Assembly (NCBI GenBank): GCA_029974035.1
Contig: JARKQG010000057.1
Location: 1-11,418 of the forward strand
Source: Eubacteriales bacterium
GTDB taxonomy: Bacteria; Bacillota_A; Clostridia; Christensenellales; Aristaeellaceae
Reading direction: 5' to 3'
Length of the DNA stretch: 11,418 bases
Position 1 is the stretch's first letter. Each line of letters starts with the position of its first letter. The position numbers were made by a program, and so were the translations under genes. Positions 6,535-11,418 of this stretch are shown piece by piece. Below the pieces are notes generated by a model. It ran no database searches. It saw only the letters and a program-made list of their open reading frames with translations, and was not told where the DNA came from.

Positions 6535-7584
6535 TCAGCCCGTTCTCGGCTTCGCGCACGAACTGCGGTAGACGATCGCCGTGTCAAAGACGGCCACATC
6601 GTCCTCATGCCGCGTCCGGTTGTCGATCATGTCAAAGAGGGTCTCCGCCGCGCGGAGGCCGATTTTCTGGATCGGCTGCGTCACGGCCGTAATGTCCCAG
6701 GCTTCCGCCAGCTCCACGTCGCCCCAGCCCAGCAGCGAAATATCCTCCGGGATGCGCGCGCCCCGCGCCTTCAGCTCCAGCCAGGCGGAGCGGTAGAGGG
6801 GGTTGTTCAGAAGGTACAGCGCGGTGGTGTCGGGGTTGTCATCCAGCAGTTCCTTTGTAATCTGCCTGCCGGCCTCGGTGATGAAGGACTCCTCGCAGTA
6901 GCGGATCATTCCGGGCCTAAGCGTCAGGCCGTATTCCGCCAGCGCCATGCGAAAGCCGGCTTCCCGCTCGCGGGTGGAATTGACGAACTGATTGGACGCG
7001 ATGACCCCGATGTTCCGGTGCCCGAGCCCCAGCAGATACTTGCCCGCCTGATAGCTTCCGCCAAGGTTGTTGCACTGCACCAGCGGCCGCTTCAGGCCGT
7101 TGACCTGCCTGTCCACGGTGACCAGCGGGATCTCGCTTTCATAAAGGCGCCGGATGTCCTGGCTCATTTCGCTGTTGAAGCGCTGCGTCGACGAGAGGAT
7201 GATGCCGTCGACCCGCCGCTCAAACAGCGACTGCAGGTGCCGGAGCTCCCGCTCCGGCTTCTCGTTGGTGTTGCACACCAGCACGTTGTAGCCCTGTCGG
7301 TTGGCAAAATCCTCGATGGCAAAGGCCAGCTTTGAGAAAAACGGCGCCTGAATGTCGCCGATGATGACGCCGATGGTCCGGGTCCGCTGGACGCGCATGC
7401 TCTTGGCGATGGCGTTGGGCACGTAGGACAGCGCATGCGCCGCGTCCAGCACCCGCTGGCGCGTCTTTTCGGATACGCTCCCGTACTTTCCCATCGCCCG
7501 GGCCGCCGTGGCAGCCGACACGCCCGCGCGCTCCGCGACGCGCTTGATGGTGACGCTCTCGTTGTGGCCTTTCTCGCTACGCAT
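6535..7584 (-). CDS. LacI-family transcriptional regulator
   Basis: 349 residues. The N-terminal helix-turn-helix is VTIKRVAERAGVSAATAARA (residues 11-30). The hinge helix region YVPNAIAKSMR follows, then a periplasmic-binding-protein-like effector domain opening TIGVIIGDIQAPFFSKLAFA. The recognition helix has Ala-Ala at the two specificity positions and Arg29, resembling the GalR/CcpA group; the usual TVSR is TAAR. It lies directly upstream of the operon on the same strand, and palindromes precede both it and the operon, so it probably represses both and releases on binding an imported or processed small molecule, often a sugar in this family. The ATG (7584) has a GGAG only one base away, with GGGGGCGGG further up. 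No other in-frame start precedes the HTH, so ATG is kept. Confidence 0.92.
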   Translation of the reverse strand: MRSEKGHNESVTIKRVAERAGVSAATAARAMGKYGSVSEKTRQRVLDAAHALSYVPNAIAKSMRVQRTRTIGVIIGDIQAPFFSKLAFAIEDFANRQGYNVLVCNTNEKPERELRHLQSLFERRVDGIILSSTQRFNSEMSQDIRRLYESEIPLVTVDRQVNGLKRPLVQCNNLGGSYQAGKYLLGLGHRNIGVIASNQFVNSTREREAGFRMALAEYGLTLRPGMIRYCEESFITEAGRQITKELLDDNPDTTALYLLNNPLYRSAWLELKARGARIPEDISLLGWGDVELAEAWDITAVTQPIQKIGLRAAETLFDMIDNRTRHEDDVAVFDTAIVYRSSCAKPRTG

Positions 7585-7608
7585 GCTCCGACCCGCCCCC
7601 GAAAACGT

Positions 7609-7624
7609 ATGATAACGTTCTCAT
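7609..7624. promoter_or_regulatory. LacI-family operator in the leader of the regulator gene
   Basis: ATGATAACGTTCTCAT matches the operon palindrome at 15 of 16 central bases (T for G in one arm) and also fits the cre consensus. It lies downstream of the predicted start of the regulator transcript, so binding would block elongation: autoregulation by roadblock. Confidence 0.85.
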
Positions 7625-7649
7625 TTTTGCTTATAAAAAAACTGTTCGA

Positions 7650-7679
7650 ATCATAACCGATTCTGCCCTAGCTTGTCAA
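7650..7679 (-). promoter_or_regulatory. Sigma70-type promoter of the lacI-type gene
   Basis: On the minus strand a perfect TTGACA (-35, 7679-7674) and TATGAT (-10, 7655-7650) are separated by 18 bases. The predicted start near 7643 gives a leader of about 60 bases carrying the palindromic operator. Confidence 0.75.
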
Positions 7680-7732
7680 TAGATAAATGTTTAAAGTGAC
7701 AAATTTTTATGTTTTTGACGTTGTAGCCGCCT

Positions 7733-7765
7733 GCGGGCTTCGGCCCCGCGGGCTTCGGCCCCGCG
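7733..7765. repeat. Tandem UUCG-loop hairpin repeat between divergent promoters
   Basis: Two exact copies of the 15-mer GCGGGCTTCGGCCCC run head to tail, followed by GCG. Each contains GGGC-TTCG-GCCC, a hairpin capped by the very stable UUCG tetraloop if transcribed. They sit between the promoter of the regulator gene and that of the maturase gene, so neither main transcript should include them. Function unknown. Confidence 0.75.
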
Positions 7766-7771
7766 AACCGG

Positions 7772-7800
7772 TTGCATTTTTTGAGGATTGTGTCTATAAT
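7772..7800 (+). promoter_or_regulatory. Near-consensus sigma70-type promoter of the maturase gene
   Basis: TTGCAT (-35) and a perfect TATAAT (-10, 7795-7800) are separated by 17 bases, with a predicted start near 7807 and a leader of about 30 bases. No copy of the LacI-type palindrome overlaps it, so the maturase is probably expressed independently of the operon. Confidence 0.85.
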
Positions 7801-7809
7801 AGGCCTCGT

Positions 7810-7821
7810 CCGTCCGGACGG
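7810..7821. promoter_or_regulatory. 12-bp perfect palindrome at the maturase transcript start
   Basis: CCGTCCGGACGG is a perfect palindrome located just after the predicted start and just before the ribosome binding region (GGAAGGGGGA, 7821-7830). It could be a repressor site or chance in GC-rich DNA. Confidence 0.4.
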
Positions 7822-7836
7822 GAAGGGGGAAGACGC

Positions 7837-8928
7837 ATGCCACCGCTGTCGCTTTTGATCAAGCCGGTATCGGGCCTATGCAACATGCGCTGCCGGTATT
7901 GCTTCTATTCCGATGTGATGGCGCGCCGGGAGACCGGGGTGCGCGGAGCTATGTCGCCGGAAACGCTGGAAATGCTCGTCCGGCGGGCGATGGCCTACGC
8001 CGAGGGGAACGTCGCCTTCGCGTTTCAGGGCGGGGAACCGACGCTGGCCGGGCTTGATTTTTACCGGGCGCTGGTCGGCTTTCAAAAAAAATACAACACC
8101 CGCGGCCTCCGCGTCGACAACTCGCTGCAAACCAACGCGCTGGATCTGTCGGACGAGATGATTGATTTTTTCGCCCGGGAGAAATTCCTCATCGGCGCTT
8201 CGCTGGACGGCGGCCGCGCGACCCACGACGCGCTGCGCGTCGACGCCGGCGGCGCGCCGACCTTCGACCGCATCCGCCGCTCGCTGGAATGTCTGCGCGC
8301 GCGGGGCGCGGCGCTGAACGTGCTGTGCGTGGTGAGCGAACCCGTGGCCGAGCGGCCGCGGGAGGTTTTCGAGACGCTGGAGCCCTACGGATTCATTCAG
8401 TACATTCCGTGCCTGGACGATTTCGACGGCGGGGCGCGCCCGTTTTCGCTGACGGCGGCGTCCTACCTCGGGTTTCTCAAAACGACGCTGGACTTGTATC
8501 TGGACAGGATTCGAAGGGGCCGGTACGTCAGCATCCGGAACCTGGACAACTACGTGGGCATGCTGCTGGGCGACGAGCCGGAAAACTGCGGCATGCGGGG
8601 CCGCTGCGGGCAGTACTACCTGATCGAGAGCGACGGCGGGGTATACCCCTGCGATTTTTACGTGCTGGACGAGTGGCGGATGGGAAACATCCGGGAAGCG
8701 TCGTTTTTCGCCCTTGAGCGAAGCGAAACGGGCGCACGCTTCCGCGCCGAATCCCTCCCCGTCCCGGCAAAGTGCAGGGCGTGCCGCTGGTACCGCCTGT
8801 GCCGCAACGGCTGCAAGCGCGAGCGCACGGCGCCCGGAGACGAAAACCGCTTCTGCGAATGCTACCGCGAATTTTTCCCCTACGCGCTGCCCCTCCTTCA
8901 GGAGGCCGCCCGCGCTTTCGGAAAGTAA
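7837..8928 (+). CDS. Anaerobic sulfatase-maturating enzyme (anSME), radical SAM/SPASM
   Basis: 363 residues. It converts the active-site Cys of sulfatases to C-alpha-formylglycine without oxygen, in the cytoplasm. The radical-SAM cluster motif CNMRCRYC gives Cys15, Cys19 and Cys22, and GGEPT (65-69) binds SAM. The C-terminal SPASM part has CGMRGRC, then SDGGVYPCDFYVLDEW, CRAC..C...C and a late Cys340. The eight auxiliary-cluster cysteines (251, 257, 272, 313, 316, 322, 326, 340) follow the spacing known for the Clostridium perfringens enzyme, and Asp273 corresponds to its catalytic Asp in the CDF motif. The ATG (7837) follows a GGAAGGGGGA stretch. Codons further upstream lie before the promoter and are not used. 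Its obvious client is the Cys54-type sulfatase at 719-2182. Confidence 0.95.
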   Translation: MPPLSLLIKPVSGLCNMRCRYCFYSDVMARRETGVRGAMSPETLEMLVRRAMAYAEGNVAFAFQGGEPTLAGLDFYRALVGFQKKYNTRGLRVDNSLQTNALDLSDEMIDFFAREKFLIGASLDGGRATHDALRVDAGGAPTFDRIRRSLECLRARGAALNVLCVVSEPVAERPREVFETLEPYGFIQYIPCLDDFDGGARPFSLTAASYLGFLKTTLDLYLDRIRRGRYVSIRNLDNYVGMLLGDEPENCGMRGRCGQYYLIESDGGVYPCDFYVLDEWRMGNIREASFFALERSETGARFRAESLPVPAKCRACRWYRLCRNGCKRERTAPGDENRFCECYREFFPYALPLLQEAARAFGK

Positions 8929-8932
8929 GGCG

Positions 8933-9826
8933 CTATTCGCCGCCCGCCGCGCCCTCCAGCGCCTCGCACAGCGCGATCAGCGCCGTCTGCGCCCGGGTGA
9001 GCCGCCGCTTCTTCGGGTAGATCAGCTTGAAATCCCGACGGAGCGAGAAGCCCTCCGTGTGCAGCCGGACGAGCCCGCCCCGGCCGGCAAAGCGGTTCGC
9101 CAGCCGCGCCGGCACCACCGCGACGCCCAGGCCGCAGGCCGCCGCGTTCAGCAGCGCGTGGGTGCTGGTGCTCTCCCAAACGGGGGCGGCGGTAAGCCCG
9201 TTCACCTTCAGAAGCGCATCCACCATCTCCCGCGCCGCGCTGCCCGGCTCCCGCAGAAGCAGCGGCGCGGCGGCGATGTCGCCAATGCCGGCGGCCTCTT
9301 TTTTGCGGATCGGATCGCCCTCGTGGCAATAGACGCCCAGCTCGTCCGACAGAAAGGCCTTGACGGCGAGCGCGTCCGAATGAACCTCGCCCTCGATGAG
9401 CGCGAGATCGAGCTGGTTGTCCAGAAGCTTCCGCTCGATCCCCTCGGAGCTACTGATCTGCACGCGCACCGAAAGATCCGGAAACTGCTGCCGGAGCCCA
9501 AGAACCAACCCCGGCATCAGCTCCGTGCCGATGGTAATGCTGGAGCCGACGCGCATCCTGCCCGCCGTCTCCCAGTTCCGGAGTGCGTTTTCCATGTCCT
9601 CCAGGCCCGACGCGATGCCCAGCGCCTCGCCAAACATCCGCTCTCCGGCGGGGGTGATGCATAGCCTGCGCCCGCCGCGCTCAAAGAGCTTCACGCCGTA
9701 GTGGCGCTCCAGCTCCTTAATGGCAAAGCTGACCGCCGGCTGGGAGAGATACAGCTTCTTCGCCGCCGCGGTAACGCCGCCCTCCCGGCAGACGGCGATA
9801 AAAATCTTCAGATGCTGCAGCGTCAT
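8933..9826 (-). CDS. LysR-type transcriptional regulator
   Basis: 297 residues. The N-terminal winged HTH begins MTLQHLKIFIAVCREGGVTA and continues AAKKLYLSQPAVSFAIKELE, the canonical LysR helix-turn-helix. FERGGRRLCITPAGE follows, then a linker and a two-lobed substrate-binding domain (VGSSITIGTELMPG..., DLALIEGEVHSD). The ATG at 9826 is chosen over the in-frame ATG at 9853 because GGAGGG precedes it closely and the conserved domain begins there. It is divergent from the chromate-transporter pair with a roughly 100-base shared promoter region, so it probably controls that pair. Sulfate, chromate or a sulfur metabolite is a reasonable but unproven effector. Its stop lies only four bases from the stop of the convergent maturase gene, with no terminator between. 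Confidence 0.92.
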   Translation of the reverse strand: MTLQHLKIFIAVCREGGVTAAAKKLYLSQPAVSFAIKELERHYGVKLFERGGRRLCITPAGERMFGEALGIASGLEDMENALRNWETAGRMRVGSSITIGTELMPGLVLGLRQQFPDLSVRVQISSSEGIERKLLDNQLDLALIEGEVHSDALAVKAFLSDELGVYCHEGDPIRKKEAAGIGDIAAAPLLLREPGSAAREMVDALLKVNGLTAAPVWESTSTHALLNAAACGLGVAVVPARLANRFAGRGGLVRLHTEGFSLRRDFKLIYPKKRRLTRAQTALIALCEALEGAAGGE

Positions 9827-9868
9827 GGCGCCCTCCGAATCATAAAAATCCATTATGGATCAGATAAT

Positions 9869-9897
9869 ATTATAGTATTTTACTTATTCGAAAGCAA
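9869..9897 (-). promoter_or_regulatory. Promoter of the lysR-type gene
   Basis: On the minus strand TTGCTT (9897-9892) and a perfect TATAAT (9874-9869) are separated by 17 bases. The predicted start near 9862 gives a leader of about 36 bases. The -10 lies within the palindrome ATAATATTAT (9864-9873), and the promoter overlaps that of the divergent transporter genes. Confidence 0.65.
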
Positions 9898-9907
9898 GGC
9901 GTACAAT
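9879..9907 (+). promoter_or_regulatory. Candidate promoter of the chromate-transporter pair
   Basis: TTTACT (9879-9884) and TACAAT (9902-9907) are separated by 17 bases. The predicted start near 9914 leaves a very short leader with the GGGGGGTGA ribosome binding site at its 5' end. It overlaps the lysR promoter face to face. Confidence 0.5.
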
Positions 9908-9926
9908 CGGCTTGGGGGGTGACACC

Positions 9927-10502
9927 TTGAAACCCGGAAAAATAAGACAGATTGGTACGCTCTTTACTTCGACGTTTTTCATCAGCGCCTTCACCTTCGG
10001 CGGCGGATATGTGATCCTGCCGCTGATGCGCAGGAAATTCGTTGATCAGCTTCATTGGATGGATGAAAACGAAATGCTCGACCTGATGTCCATCGCCCAA
10101 TCCTCGCCGGGAGCGATGGCGGTGAACATCGCGGTGCTGGTGGGTTACCGTCTGGCAGGCATCGCGGGCGTAATGGTTTCCATCGTCGGGACGATCCTGC
10201 CGCCGCTGATCATCCTCACGCTGATTTCGATGGGCTATGAGGCGGTCAGCACTAATACAGCCGTCGCGCTGACCCTTCGCGGCATGCGCGCGGGGGTCGC
10301 GGCGGTCATCTTTGACGTGGTGATTACGCTGTTTCTGAACATCGGCAGGGACGGCAGGATTTTTCCGTTTCTGATCGCGGCGGCAGCGTTCGCGCTAACC
10401 ACATGGCTGGATGTCAACGTGGCGTTCATCATCCTGGCCAGCGGCCTGGCCGGGGTGGCGGGCGAATACTGGCGCCGGGGAAGGGAGGGTGCGGGCAAGT
10501 GA
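9927..10502 (+). CDS. Half-size chromate (CHR) transporter, N-terminal-type subunit
   Basis: 191 residues, a short-chain CHR-superfamily membrane protein. FTFGGGYVILPL (residues 22-33) is the family's glycine-rich first-helix motif. SPGAMAVNIAVLVGYRLAG (60-78) corresponds to the conserved PGP-type motif, and several hydrophobic stretches follow. Long ChrA proteins are two such halves fused; short ones normally work as pairs, as here. Translation most likely starts at TTG (9927), five bases after GGGGGGTGA; an in-frame TTG at 9912 overlaps that site and is less likely. The four-base overlap with the next gene (GTGA) shows co-translation. The family exports chromate and is thought able to handle sulfate-like oxyanions. 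Confidence 0.9.
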   Translation: MKPGKIRQIGTLFTSTFFISAFTFGGGYVILPLMRRKFVDQLHWMDENEMLDLMSIAQSSPGAMAVNIAVLVGYRLAGIAGVMVSIVGTILPPLIILTLISMGYEAVSTNTAVALTLRGMRAGVAAVIFDVVITLFLNIGRDGRIFPFLIAAAAFALTTWLDVNVAFIILASGLAGVAGEYWRRGREGAGK

Positions 10503-11074
10503 TTTATCTGGAGCTGTTCTGGAGCTTCCTGCAGATCGGGGCGTTCAGCTTTGGCGGCGGATACGCGTCGCTCAAGCTGATCCAGCATCAGGCCGTCGAG
10601 GCGCATGCCTGGATGAACATGGCGGAATTTACGGACCTGATCACCATCTCGCAGATGACGCCGGGGCCCATCGCGGTCAATTCGGCCACCTTCATCGGCA
10701 TGCGGATGGCGGGGCTTGGCGGGGCGCTGGTCGCCACGTTTGGCTGCATCCTGCCCTCCTGCATCATCACGCTGACGCTGGCGTGGCTCTACTACAGGTA
10801 CCGCAGCCTGACGCTGGTGAGCAGCGCGCTCGCCGGGCTCCGGCCCGCGGTGGCGGCGCTGATCGCCGCCGCGGGGGTTTCGATCCTGGCGCTGGCGGTT
10901 TGGAACGATTCGGCTCCGTCGCTCGATCCACGCAGCGTCGACTGGATCGCCGTCGGGCTGTTCGCCGCCGCGTTTTTCGTGCTGCGCCGGTGGAAGCTCA
11001 ACCCCATTTGGGTCATGTCGGCCACGGGCGTCGTCGGCCTGGGCCTGTACAGCCTGCTGTCCGCGGGCTTTTGA
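10499..11074 (+). CDS. Half-size chromate (CHR) transporter, C-terminal-type subunit
   Basis: 191 residues, partner of the preceding half-transporter. FSFGGGYASLKLIQ (residues 16-29) and TPGPIAVNSATFIGMRMAG (54-72) are the matching CHR motifs, here with the canonical PGP. Long hydrophobic segments, including ALVATFGCILPSCIITLTLA and VAALIAAAGVSILALAV, give a membrane protein of the expected half size. The GTG start at 10499 overlaps the stop of the first half by four bases and follows GGGAGGG at about eight bases. The proteins are paralogues but clearly diverged, as in other split CHR pairs in which both halves are needed. Confidence 0.9.
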   Translation: MIYLELFWSFLQIGAFSFGGGYASLKLIQHQAVEAHAWMNMAEFTDLITISQMTPGPIAVNSATFIGMRMAGLGGALVATFGCILPSCIITLTLAWLYYRYRSLTLVSSALAGLRPAVAALIAAAGVSILALAVWNDSAPSLDPRSVDWIAVGLFAAAFFVLRRWKLNPIWVMSATGVVGLGLYSLLSAGF

Positions 11075-11081
11075 CCCGCGG
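11061..11081 (+). terminator. Inverted repeat spanning the CHR stop codon
   Basis: CCGCGGG, loop CTTTTGA, CCCGCGG: a perfect seven-bp stem whose loop contains the TGA stop codon. The following bases are not a real T-run, so termination here would be weak. Confidence 0.4.
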
Positions 11082-11088
11082 CCGCTTT

Positions 11089-11130
11089 CCCCGGGGGCCG
11101 GTTGGCTAAGCCCCGGGTCAGTCCCCCGGG
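11089..11130. repeat. Clustered CCCGGG inverted repeats in convergent intergenic gap
   Basis: Three GC-rich self-complementary blocks (CCCCGGGGG at 11089, CCCCGGG at 11111, CCCCCGGG at 11123) can pair with one another around short loops. The 143-base gap separates the CHR genes from the convergent oxidoreductase gene. The blocks may act as a bidirectional transcription barrier, but there is no T-tract. Confidence 0.4.
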
Positions 11131-11217
11131 TGTCTCGCCGCGCATTCCGCGTTGGTCTCCGCGATTTCCCTTTCGCCGTCGATATGGGGCTGAACCATGG
11201 CGTAGGAGCGGGGCCGG

Positions 11218-11418
11218 TCACGGGCTATCGAGGTCCACGCCCGCCTCCGCCAGCGCGCGGCGCAGATCTCCGGGGTTCAGGTTCCGGGGCGAAACGCCCG
11301 CGCGCCGGCAAAGCGCCGCCGCGATGCCCGCCGCCTGGCCCATCGCCATGCAGATGGACATCACCCGGTAGGAGGCGTGGGCGCGGTGGGTGCCGGAAAT
11401 GGCGCGGCCCGCCACCAG
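11218..11418 (-). CDS. FAD-dependent oxidoreductase, C-terminal end (partial)
   Basis: Only the last 66 residues are in the window; the gene runs off the right edge, so the first visible codon is internal. The sequence LVAGRAISGTHRAHASYRVM, followed by MAMGQAAGIAAAL, is the C-terminal FAD-contacting end typical of FAD-dependent oxidoreductases of the FAD_oxidored (PF12831) type, common beside sugar or organic-acid utilisation genes in Clostridia. The end, LRRALAEAGVDLDSP, is also usual. The stop is TGA at 11220-11218. Whether it belongs to the same pathway as the sulfatase cannot be decided here. Confidence 0.85.
   Translation of the reverse strand: MVAGRAISGTHRAHASYRVMSICMAMGQAAGIAAALCRRAGVSPRNLNPGDLRRALAEAGVDLDSP

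Noticed and set aside
7733..7765. Tandem hairpins as the terminator of a gene
   Set aside because: No gene ends here: the neighbouring genes diverge from this point and no T-run follows on either side.
7687..7836. Maturase gene starting as far upstream as 7687
   Set aside because: The extra 50 codons run through the hairpin repeats and the promoter and do not resemble anSME. The conserved N-terminus MPPLSLLIKP begins at the ATG with the good ribosome site at 7837.
9827..9853. LysR-type protein starting at the ATG at 9853
   Set aside because: No ribosome binding site precedes it and the nine extra residues are not part of the LysR domain; 9826 has GGAGGG and the conserved start.
11102..11371. 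Small + strand open frame after the CHR pair
   Set aside because: It is proline/arginine-rich antisense of the FAD oxidoreductase end plus intergenic GC-rich sequence; no family resemblance.
1..11418. CRISPR arrays, tRNA or rRNA genes
   Set aside because: No regularly spaced repeats, cloverleaf-like sequences or rRNA segments were seen on either strand.

Overview
The window is GC-rich, densely packed bacterial DNA. Its gene complement suggests a strict anaerobe, most likely a high-GC Clostridia-type Bacillota from a gut-like habitat. The evidence is an oxygen-sensitive anaerobic sulfatase maturase (anSME), a Cys-type sulfatase with no signal peptide, LacI sites that fit the Gram-positive cre consensus, and strong purine-rich ribosome binding sites. 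The organism assignment is inference.

Layout. 1-156 is less GC-rich and holds no confident gene; it may be the edge of an inserted element. 157-457 (-) is a frameshifted and truncated remnant of a gene starting with a heavy-metal-associated domain. 561-656 holds two tandem terminators. 719-6441 (-) is a compact six-gene operon. In transcription order it encodes a substrate-binding protein (SBP), two different membrane permeases, two different ABC ATPases (all NitT/TauT/SsuABC family) and a cytoplasmic sulfatase. A LacI-family regulator (6535-7584, -) lies directly upstream. Near-identical palindromes sit in front of the operon (6499-6516) and in front of the regulator (7609-7624). On the + strand, an anSME gene (7837-8928) starts from its own near-consensus promoter. 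It meets tail-to-tail a LysR-type regulator (8933-9826, -), which is divergent from two overlapping half-size chromate-transporter genes (9927-11074, +). The right edge holds the C-terminal end of an FAD-dependent oxidoreductase (-).

How the genes fit together (inference). A small sulfated organic molecule is captured by the SBP, imported by the ABC transporter and desulfated in the cytoplasm by the sulfatase. The catalytic Cys54 of the sulfatase is converted to formylglycine by the anSME. Control by a LacI-type protein, rather than a CysB/Cbl-type sulfur-starvation regulator, suggests the molecule is used for its carbon skeleton. The surplus sulfate might leave through the adjacent ChrA-type pair, since chromate is a sulfate analogue.

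The most unusual observation is in the two ABC ATPases. One has a degenerate signature motif (LSASM) and the other lacks the H-loop histidine (Asn195). In a heterodimer both defects fall in the same composite ATP site, leaving one canonical and one degenerate site. That asymmetry is well known in exporters such as TAP, CFTR and TM287/288 but is not the usual arrangement for importers.
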